The notes: generated from the letters alone by a model not told the origin. A stretch of 64,000 nt of DNA from Hoyosella sp. YIM 151337 (GCF_026041215.1 NZ_JAPEIQ010000006.1:202146-266145), one strand, 5' to 3'. Positions 49,921 through 58,905 are shown, numbered from the stretch's first letter. Numbers and translations are program-made.

Positions 49921-50856
49921 ATGATCAGCGCCGTGGACGTTCAACGGAGAACTGTCACCAACGGTGACGTATCGCTGGCAGTTTTCGAAACGGGAAATCT
50001 GGCTGGCGAGACGATCGTGCTGGTGCATGGCTGGCCAGACACGCACGACCTGTGGCGCTATGTCGTACCGGGCCTCGCTGATCGGTTCCGTGTTGTCATG
50101 TATGACACGCGCGGCGCCGGCGAGAGTTCCGCACCGACAAGCGCATCAGAGTATGAACTGGCGAAACTTGCATCTGACTTCAATGCCGTTGTCGACGCGG
50201 TGAGCCCGGGCCGGCCAGTGCATGTCCTGGCCCACGATTGGGGCGGCGTGGAGGTGTGGGAAGCGATCTGCCACCCCGAGGGCGCCGAGCGGGTTTCCTC
50301 ATTCACGGTAACGTCCGGCCCAAATCTCGACATCCTCGGCTACTGGGTGCGTGATCGCATCAAGCGCCCCACCATACGAAACCTTGCTGGTCCGCTGGAA
50401 CAGGGGCTGGCGTCGTACTATACGTACCTGTTTCATCTCCCCCTGCTCCCTGAGGCTTTCCTCCGGACGGTGATGGCCCGCAACTGGCCACGTTTTCTGG
50501 GGCTTTTCGACGGCATGGATCCGGCCCGGGTCGTTCCTGCCGCGACATTAGCGACAGACATGGCCAATGGCGTCAAGCGCTACCGGGCGAACATCACTTC
50601 ACGGCTGGTTCGGCCCGCACCCCGCCCCACAAACGTCCCGGTACAGGTGATCGTCAACGAGCGCGATCGCGCGGTCCGGCCTGCGGGCTACGACGATTAC
50701 GGGAAGTTCGCGTCGGCGCTGTGGCGGCGCACAATCGACGCCGGACACTGGTCACCGATATCGAGCCCGGACGAACTGGTGGAAGCCACGATCACCTTCA
50801 TCGACGTGCTTGGCGGTGCCGAGTGCCCGGACGTCCTCGAACGTGTCCAGGACTGA
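49921..50856 (+). CDS. Alpha/beta hydrolase of the epoxide-hydrolase type
   Basis: A 311-residue alpha/beta hydrolase. The nucleophile position holds Asp106 (AHDWGG) rather than serine and the oxyanion motif is HGWPD, both as in epoxide hydrolases and haloalkane dehalogenases. The base histidine is in DAGHWSP. The ATG at 49921 follows GGAG. In many actinobacteria this domain is fused to a short-chain dehydrogenase; here it is free-standing. Substrate unknown. Confidence 0.87.
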   Translation: MISAVDVQRRTVTNGDVSLAVFETGNLAGETIVLVHGWPDTHDLWRYVVPGLADRFRVVMYDTRGAGESSAPTSASEYELAKLASDFNAVVDAVSPGRPVHVLAHDWGGVEVWEAICHPEGAERVSSFTVTSGPNLDILGYWVRDRIKRPTIRNLAGPLEQGLASYYTYLFHLPLLPEAFLRTVMARNWPRFLGLFDGMDPARVVPAATLATDMANGVKRYRANITSRLVRPAPRPTNVPVQVIVNERDRAVRPAGYDDYGKFASALWRRTIDAGHWSPISSPDELVEATITFIDVLGGAECPDVLERVQD

Positions 50857-50896
50857 ACCTTTCTGACAACTCGCGCGCCGTGGCAGGGTGGAGGCC

Positions 50897-51361
50897 ATGA
50901 CGCGCGCTGCCGACTTCACACCGCCGACTCCCGGCCGGTCGCGCAACATGGCGGCAATCAAGCGGTCAGGGACCGAGCCGGAGCGATTGGTGCGCTCCGC
51001 TTTGCACCGGCAGGGTTACCGCTTCCGCAAAGATCTCCCCCTGCGGGAGGGCGGGATGCTCATTCGCCCCGACATCGTGTTCACGCGCGCGCGAGTGGCG
51101 GTCTTTATCGACGGCTGCTTCTGGCATAGCTGTCCCGAGCACGGCGCCGCACCACGCACCAATAGCACGTACTGGAATCCAAAGCTTGCTGGTAACGCGG
51201 CCCGAGACCGCCGCCAGACCCTGGCGCTGCAAGCATCCGGATGGATGGTTTTGCGCATCTGGGAGCACGACTCCGTGGAAGCAGCCTGTGCCGCGATTGT
51301 CGCGGCGCTTCGCTCCCAACGAACACGGACCATTCCGGCACCATCAGCTGAGGGATCGTGA
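50897..51361 (+). CDS. vsr: Very-short-patch repair endonuclease (Vsr)
   Basis: A 154-residue T:G mismatch endonuclease. The catalytic Asp59 (RPDIVF), the VFIDGCFWHSCPEH block with His77 and His82, the TNSTYW segment and ARDRR plus VLRIWEHD are the Vsr signature. It nicks at T:G pairs produced by deamination of 5-methylcytosine, so it complements the methylase 2.7 kb away. GGAGG sits before the ATG at 50897. Two unrelated genes separate it from the methylase. Confidence 0.94.
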   Translation: MTRAADFTPPTPGRSRNMAAIKRSGTEPERLVRSALHRQGYRFRKDLPLREGGMLIRPDIVFTRARVAVFIDGCFWHSCPEHGAAPRTNSTYWNPKLAGNAARDRRQTLALQASGWMVLRIWEHDSVEAACAAIVAALRSQRTRTIPAPSAEGS

Positions 51362-51400
51362 CAGGGTGGAGACGTAGTTGACTTCGAGAGGGGTGAGAGG

Positions 51401-51775
51401 ATGAACGCTCCCCAGGAGACGGCCCTGGATGATGCGATCGCCACTGCAGAAGAGAAGACCGAGAATACGTCGTCTCCCACGGCGAAGACGCTGGGTAAGG
51501 CGGCGGTCGCAGGTCTCACAATCGCCCGCGGCCCAGCCGGAATCGGACTCCTGGCAGCACAGCGTCTGCGCGCACGGCGCAAGGCACGCCACACGGATGC
51601 TCCGGCACGCAAGCAACGCTCTAAGAAGGCCCGCGTTCTGCGCGGCACCCTCTGGGTGACGAGCGCGGCCGGATTGGCTGGCCTTGCTGCATATATGGCG
51701 AAGCATTGGGACGAACTCTCCGAAGGTGGTCCCGATTCACCGCAGATCGGCCTCGGCTACGACACGCAAACGTAA
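51401..51775 (+). CDS. Small hypothetical protein with one or two hydrophobic segments
   Basis: A 124-residue protein of unknown function. An acidic N-terminus (residues 1-30) is followed by a weak hydrophobic stretch (AAVAGLTIARGPAGIGLLAA), a very basic middle (RLRARRKARH ... KQRSKKARVLR) and a second hydrophobic stretch (TLWVTSAAGLAGLAAYMA). AGAGG precedes the ATG. No family was recognised. It is 39 bp after vsr and 6 bp before the lipoprotein gene, so it may be co-transcribed with either. Confidence 0.6.
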   Translation: MNAPQETALDDAIATAEEKTENTSSPTAKTLGKAAVAGLTIARGPAGIGLLAAQRLRARRKARHTDAPARKQRSKKARVLRGTLWVTSAAGLAGLAAYMAKHWDELSEGGPDSPQIGLGYDTQT

Positions 51776-51781
51776 GGATCG

Positions 51782-52855
51782 ATGAGCAGCCCCGCTTGGC
51801 GGACCGCGGCCACTACCTGCGCGGTGGCCGCGGCGCTAGCGGGTTGTGCGCAACAAGCCACACCGCCGCCCGCGGAGGACACCAGCATGGCGGTCACGGT
51901 GATCGCCGAGGACCTCGCGGTGCCGTGGGATGTCGATTTTCTGCCCAGCGGTGAAGCGCTGGTTACCGAACGCGACGCTGGCCGGGTGCTGCAACTCGGA
52001 GACGGCGGAGCGGCTTTTGAGCTTGCAGCAATCCCCGAGGTAGACAACAGCGGCGAAGGCGGATTGATGGGAATCGCCGTGTCCCCCGACTTCGCGGAGG
52101 ATAATCATGTCTTTGTCTATTACACGACGGCGGCCGATAACCGGATCGTTCGGTACACATACGAGCACACACGCCCAGCCCTCACCGCACCGCAACCGGT
52201 CCTCACCGGCATTCCCGCGGCCCGGATCCACAATGGAGGCGCTCTGACATTCGGCCCGGACAGCTACCTGTACGCCTCGACAGGCGATGCGACGGAGCAG
52301 CAGAGCGCACAAGACCCAGAGTCGCTCGCGGGGAAAATACTCCGGATGACAGCAGATGGCGAACCAGCTTCCGGAAACCCGGGTGACTCAGTGGTGTGGA
52401 GCCTGGGACACCGCAACGTTCAGGGGCTCGCGTTCGACTCACAGAATCGGTTGTGGGCCTCAGAATTCGGCGCTAGCGCGTGGGATGAACTCAATCTGAT
52501 CGAGCCTGGCGCGAATTATGGGTGGCCCGAAGTCGAGGGTATCGGCGACGACGACCGCTTCGTCGATCCGGCACATGTCTGGCGGCCAGCGGAAGCATCA
52601 CCCGCGGGGCTCGCCATCGTCGACGACGTGCTGTACATGGCAGCCCTGCGCGGCAACCGATTATGGGAAATTCCCATCACCGACGCCGCGACTGGCGCAA
52701 CCGGCGAGCCGCGCTCATTTCTCGGTGAATACGGCCGACTCCGGGCCGCGGTCACCGGGCCGGACGGCGAACTGTGGGTATCAACGAGTAACCGGGACGG
52801 TCGCGGACGTCCCGAGCCTGGCGACGACCGCATTGTGTCGGTGCGCCCGGGCTGA
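51782..52855 (+). CDS. PQQ-dependent sugar (aldose) dehydrogenase-like lipoprotein
   Basis: A 357-residue lipoprotein (lipobox ALAGC after a short signal) with a six-bladed beta-propeller of the GSDH family: VPWDVDFLPSG, GLMGIAVSPDF, HNGGALTFGPD, SLGHRNVQGLAFD and ANYGWPEVEG. The Lys/Arg and His residues that bind PQQ and sugar lie in these loops. It should oxidise aldoses outside the membrane if PQQ is available; no pqq genes are in the window. Related eukaryotic-like names (Hhip-type) apply to the same fold. Confidence 0.88.
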   Translation: MSSPAWRTAATTCAVAAALAGCAQQATPPPAEDTSMAVTVIAEDLAVPWDVDFLPSGEALVTERDAGRVLQLGDGGAAFELAAIPEVDNSGEGGLMGIAVSPDFAEDNHVFVYYTTAADNRIVRYTYEHTRPALTAPQPVLTGIPAARIHNGGALTFGPDSYLYASTGDATEQQSAQDPESLAGKILRMTADGEPASGNPGDSVVWSLGHRNVQGLAFDSQNRLWASEFGASAWDELNLIEPGANYGWPEVEGIGDDDRFVDPAHVWRPAEASPAGLAIVDDVLYMAALRGNRLWEIPITDAATGATGEPRSFLGEYGRLRAAVTGPDGELWVSTSNRDGRGRPEPGDDRIVSVRPG

Positions 52856-52860
52856 TCGGC

Positions 52861-53448
52861 TCAGTACTCGGCCGCGTCGATCATCGGGCCCAGATCCACG
52901 TCACGTGCCTTTTGCACATGCGGTTTCGCGACTTCCTCTTTGATGTACTTGGCGACGAATCGCTTCACTTCGTTCTCCATCCCCGAAACGATCTGAAGCA
53001 CGCTCGACGCGAGACCCTCGGCGCGAATGTCGACCGCGACATCACTGCGGTGCGGCGGTTCAACTTCAATGATCGCGCGCAGCGGTTTCGCTGCTCGTGC
53101 CGTGAGCTTAAGATCGACGGCGACGTCGGCCCGAAATCTATGAACCGTCCCCGTCAGCCGCACCACGAATCTCAGGTCGACCGGGATATGAAGATTGAAC
53201 CGAAGTGGTTCGTCCTCCGAGATGCGCGACACCACTGGGTCATTCACGACACCGTGGGCCGTTACTTTTGCGATGCGCCCTGGACCGGCGCCGATCGGCC
53301 CGAATTCGATGGGCGCTCCGGTTATTCCGGATACCGCCGACAGAATCCGTTCATAGGAGATCGCGCGATGGAAGAACGCGAGACCGAAGTCCGCGTAGGA
53401 AAAATACTCTGTAGCCGCACCGCTCTGTGCGTCCTGCTTTGCGCTCAC
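52861..53448 (-). CDS. Conserved hypothetical actinobacterial protein
   Basis: A 195-residue soluble protein of unknown function. N-terminal FSYADFGLAFFHRAISYERI is distinctive, and alternating strands with IPVDLRFVVRLTGTVHRF and AVDLKLTA suggest a long beta-barrel of the BPI/SMP or SRPBCC type. The C-terminus is helical. Similar genes appear in other mycolata, as far as I recall. It is convergent with the lipoprotein gene (5 bp apart). Not assigned. Confidence 0.65.
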   Translation of the reverse strand: MSAKQDAQSGAATEYFSYADFGLAFFHRAISYERILSAVSGITGAPIEFGPIGAGPGRIAKVTAHGVVNDPVVSRISEDEPLRFNLHIPVDLRFVVRLTGTVHRFRADVAVDLKLTARAAKPLRAIIEVEPPHRSDVAVDIRAEGLASSVLQIVSGMENEVKRFVAKYIKEEVAKPHVQKARDVDLGPMIDAAEY

Positions 53449-53480
53449 AGTTACTGAACATACTCCGGCCTGTTCGCCGG

Positions 53481-54578
53481 CTAGCCGTGAACTAGCCGGT
53501 AGAACCTGAAGAAGTCGTTCTCGATGTCGAGGATCTCGATTCCGGCGAACCCCGCAGCTCGCGCGTACTCTTCAAGTTTCGCTGGCCGCATCACCGTCCC
53601 AGTGCCCACAGATGGCTGGTGTGACATGCCGTCAGCGAGGCAGCAGAGCACACTGTAGCTGTACATGATCTGCTCGATGTCGTCTCCGGGCGCAGTGAAC
53701 TCGGGTGCGACACGCTCATCCATAATCAGGACTGTCCCGTCCGGGCGGACGAGCCTCCGCATCTCGGCGAGGACGCTGATGGGATCGGACATGTCGTGTA
53801 TACACTCGAACGCGCACACCAGGTCATAGCTTGCGCTGGCAGCGGGCATAGCCGCGGTGAAGCTCACACGATCGCTCACCCCGTGCAACTGTGCGTTATT
53901 CCGGGCCGCCGCAACCGATGGTTCATCAACGTCGACGCCATCCACCGTTGCCGCTGGGTACGCGGTGGCGATCCCGATTGACGACCAGCCGTAACCGCAG
54001 CCGATATCAGCCACCCGGCCGCCTGTGCGCAGTGCCTCGTCGACTTCAGGCAGGGCCGGGAGGTATTCGCTGCCCAGCGGCCCCAGGAACAACGGCCGGT
54101 TGATCGCTGCTTGACCTTCACGGGCGTCATTTCCGAGACGGTCCCAACTCACACCCGTGCCGTGCCGGTAGGCGTCGGCGAGATCGTCGAGGTGCCGTGC
54201 GCTCGCCGCGAATATTTGCGCGATTGGGGTGAGGTAATTGAGGGAGTCGGCATTCGCGAGCACATCAGCGTGGGCAGCGGGCAACGTGTATCGGCGCGCA
54301 TCCGGTTCTGCACGCACATTATCGACGCGGAGGTAGCCGCACACTGCCTGCTGCTCGAGCCATTCGCGGGCATAGCGTGGATGTGTGCCTGAGCGCTGCG
54401 CGAGTTCCGCGGCCGTGCAGGCGGCTCCAGTGGCCAGGATGGTGTAGTAGCCGAGCTTCGCGCCCAGGTGCATTGCTTGGGTGGTCGCCGCCCCGAGGAG
54501 GGCGTGGAAAACTCGTTCGGCGAACGCCTCAGAGGTTTCCGAAATCGCACTTGTGTCGTGGGTCTGCTCGATGGTCAT
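53481..54578 (-). CDS. SAM-dependent methyltransferase with N-terminal winged helix
   Basis: A 365-residue protein. Residues 20-100 form a dimerisation/winged-helix domain of the type in Rv2258c-like and O-methyltransferase proteins. The methyltransferase follows with motif I VADIGCGYGWSS (about 188-199), motif II acidic VDGVDVDEPS and ASYDLVCAFECIHD. Substrate cannot be read. The ATG at 54576-54578 faces a region with hairpins shared with the glucosidase gene on the same strand. Confidence 0.85.
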   Translation of the reverse strand: MTIEQTHDTSAISETSEAFAERVFHALLGAATTQAMHLGAKLGYYTILATGAACTAAELAQRSGTHPRYAREWLEQQAVCGYLRVDNVRAEPDARRYTLPAAHADVLANADSLNYLTPIAQIFAASARHLDDLADAYRHGTGVSWDRLGNDAREGQAAINRPLFLGPLGSEYLPALPEVDEALRTGGRVADIGCGYGWSSIGIATAYPAATVDGVDVDEPSVAAARNNAQLHGVSDRVSFTAAMPAASASYDLVCAFECIHDMSDPISVLAEMRRLVRPDGTVLIMDERVAPEFTAPGDDIEQIMYSYSVLCCLADGMSHQPSVGTGTVMRPAKLEEYARAAGFAGIEILDIENDFFRFYRLVHG

Positions 54579-54670
54579 GGTTCCGCCTCTCTGCGTGGCC
54601 GGTGGGTGCGTCCCACTCAGGAACCAACACGGACGGGTCGTGCCCGATGGTTCATTTTATTTCGCAGAAA

Positions 54671-54740
54671 GGCGGATTACTCCGCCCCCGCGAGCGTTTG
54701 GCCCAATTTCACCGCGGTGAATCGGCCCGAACGCTCGCGG
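54671..54740 (-). terminator. Extended hairpins after the alpha-glucosidase gene
   Basis: CCGCGAGCGTT (54688-54698) pairs with AACGCTCGCGG (54730-54740). Inside lies a perfect palindrome TTCACCGCGGTGAA (54708-54721). A second stem GGCGGA/TCCGCC is at 54671-54686. They follow the glucosidase stop by 15 bp. Confidence 0.75.
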
Positions 54741-54754
54741 TCTCAAGGGGTCTT

Positions 54755-56431
54755 TCAGACCTTGAGCCAGACGGTCGCGTCCGCCGGGATCTCGTCGTCG
54801 ACGGGCACACTCGCCAGCACGACTTCACCCGGGGGCAACGGCACCGGCTGCGCACTGAAGTTCGTCACGCATTGCCAGCCGTCCGGGCGCGCGAAGTGCA
54901 GCACCTCAGCGTTGCCGTTGTCGACCCACTCGAGCGCCTCGCCCGACTGCAACTTATGCCGCGCCTCAAGCGCCCGGCGGTACAGCCACAGCGTCGATGC
55001 TGGATCGTTTTCCTGGACCGCCACCGCTACATCCGCGAACCAGCCCGGCTGCGGCAGGTGTGCGCCATTCGAACCGAAGCCGAAGGATGCGCCGTCCGGC
55101 GTCCACGGCAGCGGCACCCGGCAACCATCGCGTCCTTTTTCGACCCCTTTATTACGGAAGTACGACGGGTCCTGCATGGCCTCTTCGGGAAGGTCGCCGA
55201 CTTCGTGCAAGCCAAGTTCTTCTCCCTGATACATGTACGTGGAACCAGGCAGAGCGAGCAGCAGCAGGACAGCGGCGCGCGCACGCCGCTCGCCCAGCTC
55301 GCGGTCGAGCTTCGGCTCTTTGCCGTCCGTCATGAGCCACGATTTGCCGTTTTTCGTGTCGGGATCCTGCGGCAAACCGTACCGCGTTACATGCCGAACG
55401 ACATCGTGGTTGGACAACACCCACGTCGACGACGCGCCAGACTCCGAGGACAACGTGAGATTGTCGTCGATCACCTCACGGAACTCGCTGGCATCCCAGG
55501 CGGCTTCGAGGAGGTCGAAGTTGAATGCCTGGCCCAGACCTTCCGCACTTGCGTAGCGGGGCCGCCGCGGGCGCGGCACCCACGCCTCAGCGACGGCGGT
55601 GCGCGGCGGGTCGTACTCGTTGAACACCTTGCGCCATTCTGCATAGATCTCGTGAACCTCATCGCGGTCCCAGAACGGGTGCGTGCCGTCGAGTGGCAGG
55701 TTCTCGTGCATCAGGTGGCGCAATTCCTCCCAGGTGGGGAGCGGCTCAGACAAATCTTTTGTCAGCGCGTGGGCAACATCGATGCGGAAACCGTCAACGC
55801 CGCGGTTCGACCAGAAGCGCAGCGTCTTGATGAAGTCCTCGTGGACATCCTTGTTGTCCCAGTTGAGGTCAGGCTGCTCCGGCGCGAAAAGATGCAAGTA
55901 CCACTGCCCATCGGGAACCTGGTGCCACGCCGGCCCCCCGAATACCGACTGCCAGTCCGTGGGTGGCTGGCTACCGTCCGGGCCGATGCCGTCACGGAAG
56001 ACATACCGGTCGCGTGCCGCCGACCCGGGTGGCGACTGCAGCGCCTCTTGGAACCACTCATGCTGGTCAGAGGTATGGTTCGGCACGATATCGACGATGA
56101 GTTTGATACCGGATGCATGGAGGGCAGACACCATCTCGTCGAAATCAGCGAGTGACCCGAGGCGCGGATCAACATCGCGGTAATCAGCCACGTCGTAGCC
56201 GCCGTCTGCGAGTTCGGACGGGTAGAACGGGCTCAGCCACACCGCGTCTACGCCAAGTTCCTTGAGGTACGGCACGCGGGCCGTGATGCCTTTGATGTCA
56301 CCGAGTCCGTCACCGTTGTGGTCAGCGAAACTTCGCGGATAAATCTGGTACACGGCTGCTTGACGCCACCAATTTGGTTTGCTGGGGGCGTCCTTTGTTG
56401 CGGACTTGGGCTGTGCCGTGGTGTCGGACAC
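54755..56431 (-). CDS. GH13 alpha-glucosidase / oligo-1,6-glucosidase
   Basis: A 558-residue GH13 enzyme that releases glucose from alpha-glucosides. The four GH13 regions are seen: DIVPNHTSDQH, DGFRIDVAHAL with the nucleophile Asp, VAEAW with the acid Glu, and LSNHDVVRH with the third Asp. No signal peptide is present, so it acts on imported oligosaccharides. The GTG at 56429-56431 follows GGAGGA; a start at 56452 is less likely. Divergent from lacI over a clear operator. Confidence 0.93.
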   Translation of the reverse strand: MSDTTAQPKSATKDAPSKPNWWRQAAVYQIYPRSFADHNGDGLGDIKGITARVPYLKELGVDAVWLSPFYPSELADGGYDVADYRDVDPRLGSLADFDEMVSALHASGIKLIVDIVPNHTSDQHEWFQEALQSPPGSAARDRYVFRDGIGPDGSQPPTDWQSVFGGPAWHQVPDGQWYLHLFAPEQPDLNWDNKDVHEDFIKTLRFWSNRGVDGFRIDVAHALTKDLSEPLPTWEELRHLMHENLPLDGTHPFWDRDEVHEIYAEWRKVFNEYDPPRTAVAEAWVPRPRRPRYASAEGLGQAFNFDLLEAAWDASEFREVIDDNLTLSSESGASSTWVLSNHDVVRHVTRYGLPQDPDTKNGKSWLMTDGKEPKLDRELGERRARAAVLLLLALPGSTYMYQGEELGLHEVGDLPEEAMQDPSYFRNKGVEKGRDGCRVPLPWTPDGASFGFGSNGAHLPQPGWFADVAVAVQENDPASTLWLYRRALEARHKLQSGEALEWVDNGNAEVLHFARPDGWQCVTNFSAQPVPLPPGEVVLASVPVDDEIPADATVWLKV

Positions 56432-56473
56432 CTGTCCTCCGATCGAGTGCATTGTGGGCGGTTCGGTTTCGCA

Positions 56474-56493
56474 TAGCTAAATCGAGTTAGCTA
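56474..56493. promoter_or_regulatory. LacI operator-like dyad
   Basis: TAGCTAA-ATCGAG-TTAGCTA, perfect 7-bp arms around six bases, between the alpha-glucosidase and lacI starts. Confidence 0.65.
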
Positions 56494-56574
56494 CAATCGA
56501 GTATGTTAGGGCCATCACAGCAGTGTCAAGCCTGCCCACGCACATTTGCCGAACTCAGCGAGGAGGGGCCGCTT

Positions 56575-57630
56575 ATGCCCAGAGTTACCCTTGCTGACGT
56601 CGCGCGAAAAGCCGGTGTTTCCCGAACCGCGGCCTCGTTCGTGATGACTGGCCGGTCTGCGGACATGCGTATTTCGGAAGCCGCAACGCAGAAGGTACTC
56701 GAGGCTGCTGCGGAACTCGGTTATCGCCCCAACCTGACTGCCCGCAGCCTGCGTACTAGCAAGACGCACACCATCGGACTCGTTTCCGACGTCATCGCTA
56801 CGACCCCGTTCGCCGGCGAGGTCATCCACGGCGCCCTCGACGCCGCACTGGCGCGGGGGCATCTGCTGCTCGTCGCTGAAACCGGCGGCGACTCCGCGGT
56901 CGAAGCTGACTTGATCTCAGAGATGCTGGACAGGCAGGTCGACGGGGTCATTTACGCGGCTATGCACACGCAAGAGCGACAACCCCCTGAGGCGCTGGCT
57001 GGCGTCCCCGCAGTGCTCATCAACTGCATCGCGCCGGGTTCACAGACCGCGTGCGTACTCCCCGACGAATACGAGGGCGGCAGGGCGGCAGCTACCGCGC
57101 TGCTCGACTCCGGGCACCGCGACGGGATCTGCGCCATCGGGGGTCATCACGATCTGCCGCACACGCCGGGCGGTCTGCATGCCGGGAACACCCGCATGCG
57201 CGGCATCGAGGATGTTCTGGGCGAGGCGGGCGCCGCACTCTCGTTTTCGATTGAGTGCCAGTACGAACCGGAATTCGGGTACCGAGCCGTGCGTGAGCTT
57301 TTGGAGCGAGGCCAGAAGCCAGAAGCGCTGATCTGCCTCACTGACCGGCTGGCGATGGGCGCCTACCAGGCACTCGGTGAAAAGGGGCTGGATATTCCGC
57401 ACGACGTTTCGGTCGTCTCATTCGACGGCTCTGACCTGGCTTCGTGGCTGCGCCCACGCGTCACGAGTGTTGCCCTTCCCCACTACGAGCTGGGTACCAT
57501 CGCCGTGAACGCGCTGCTGGATAAGCCGGACTTCATCGGCGACATCTTGGTGTCGATGCCGGTACGTGCGGGCGAATCCATCGCCGCACCCTCGGAAACG
57601 CGCGATCGGTTACGCCGCAGCGAGCAGTGA
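56575..57630 (+). CDS. LacI-family transcriptional regulator
   Basis: A 351-residue repressor: HTH VTLADVARKAGVSRTAASFVM, hinge ARSLRTSKTHTIGL and a periplasmic-binding-like sugar domain. The GAGGAGG precedes the ATG at 56575. It is divergent from the alpha-glucosidase, with a TAGCTAA dyad between, so it probably controls that gene in response to a maltose- or glucose-type inducer. It converges on and overlaps the ROK gene by 21 bp. Confidence 0.94.
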   Translation: MPRVTLADVARKAGVSRTAASFVMTGRSADMRISEAATQKVLEAAAELGYRPNLTARSLRTSKTHTIGLVSDVIATTPFAGEVIHGALDAALARGHLLLVAETGGDSAVEADLISEMLDRQVDGVIYAAMHTQERQPPEALAGVPAVLINCIAPGSQTACVLPDEYEGGRAAATALLDSGHRDGICAIGGHHDLPHTPGGLHAGNTRMRGIEDVLGEAGAALSFSIECQYEPEFGYRAVRELLERGQKPEALICLTDRLAMGAYQALGEKGLDIPHDVSVVSFDGSDLASWLRPRVTSVALPHYELGTIAVNALLDKPDFIGDILVSMPVRAGESIAAPSETRDRLRRSEQ

Positions 57631-58791
57631 ATCGACCGCTCGCGGCGAAAGGATGTCATCAAGAATCATTGTCGCGCACGCTGCTACCGACCCTTGTCCG
57701 TGCAGGTCACTCGCCTCGATTCGCAGCTTCCGCGTGGCCATAGCCGTCGCGCGCTGGTAGATCACTTCGCGCATCCCGGCGATGAGTGGTTCCGCGGCGT
57801 ATGCGAGGTCACCGTCGACGAAAAGCAGTTCTGGGTTCAGCACATTGATGAGCGCGGCAGCGACCTCGCCGATGCACCGGCCGGCGTCGCGGACGGCGCG
57901 CACCGCTGCCGGGTCCCCATCGCGGGCCAGGTCAGCGATATCGAGCGTCCGTTTGACGGGCAAACCCGCCGCAGCGAGTTTCGGTGTGAGCGCCCAGCCC
58001 GCAGCGACCGCTTCGAGACAGTCGATGCCCCCGCACCGGCAGAGCGCACCGCCACCGTCACTGACTTTGATATGGCCGATTTCGCCTGCAGCCCCGACGG
58101 TGCCACGTATAAGCGTGCCCCGGCAGATTATTCCCGCGCCGATACCGGTCGACGCTTTGATGACAACGAGATCATCGACGTCTGGGTGCCGCCGGCGCTG
58201 CTCGAGGGCCAGCGCGTTGACGTCGTTGTCCACCGTGATTGGCACCGGGAAGCGGGCAGTGAAGTAGTCAAGGAACGGCACGTCGCCCCACCCTTGCTGA
58301 ACGGGAGGGCTCACACTTCGTCCAGTGACGACATCGACCGCACCGGGCACGCTGAGCCCGATGCCGCGGACCGCCTCTTTTCCGAAGCCGCTGTCATCGA
58401 GCAGTTGGGCAAACTCGGCGGCGGCCGCACCGAGAACGACCGCTGGCCCGTCGGAGAGGTCGACACTGAGCTCGGTTTCTGCGAGAGGCTCGCCCGCGAG
58501 ATCACACACCGCCATGATTGTGCGGCTGGCGCCCAGAGCGCCCGCGAGCACCACGCCGCCGTGCGCGTTGAGTTCGAGACGTACGGGCGGGCGGCCTCCG
58601 GTGGATTCGGCCGCCGCGCGTTCAACCACTAAGTCACGCGCGAGCAATTGGTCCACGCGTGCGGTGACAGCCGTTCGCGAATGACCTGTCAAACGTCCGA
58701 TTTCGCTGCGAGTCAGCGGTCCGCGCCTGCGTAGCAGCGCCAGGATCTCGCCCGCGGTTGCACCCGGCACCACGGTGAGCGGTTCTTTCAC
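57610..58791 (-). CDS. ROK-family transcriptional regulator
   Basis: A 393-residue ROK protein with an N-terminal winged helix (GPLTRSEIGRLTGHSRTAVTARVDQLL) and a C-terminal sugar-kinase fold. The zinc motif is CRCGGIDCLE, close to the consensus CxCGxxGCxE but with Asp in place of the last Gly. The GTG at 58789-58791 follows AAGGAG; open frame before it is unsupported. It lies divergent from the zwf operon, so it is a good candidate for its sugar-responsive repressor. Confidence 0.92.
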   Translation of the reverse strand: MKEPLTVVPGATAGEILALLRRRGPLTRSEIGRLTGHSRTAVTARVDQLLARDLVVERAAAESTGGRPPVRLELNAHGGVVLAGALGASRTIMAVCDLAGEPLAETELSVDLSDGPAVVLGAAAAEFAQLLDDSGFGKEAVRGIGLSVPGAVDVVTGRSVSPPVQQGWGDVPFLDYFTARFPVPITVDNDVNALALEQRRRHPDVDDLVVIKASTGIGAGIICRGTLIRGTVGAAGEIGHIKVSDGGGALCRCGGIDCLEAVAAGWALTPKLAAAGLPVKRTLDIADLARDGDPAAVRAVRDAGRCIGEVAAALINVLNPELLFVDGDLAYAAEPLIAGMREVIYQRATAMATRKLRIEASDLHGQGSVAACATMILDDILSPRAVDSLLAAA

Positions 58792-58905
58792 CCCCGACTC
58801 CTTTCGCGTTCTCTCTGTTCTACCCGACCACGGCGCTCTCACGCGCGCCATGGGCTCGCTAGCTGACCTTTGGCGCGAGGCGTAGTACCCTCGGATCCAC
58901 AAGTA

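Noticed and set aside
54377-56155. Plus-strand open frame of 592 codons
   Set aside because: Antisense to the GH13 glucosidase and methyltransferase genes; no family resemblance and Arg-rich composition typical of a GC-rich shadow.
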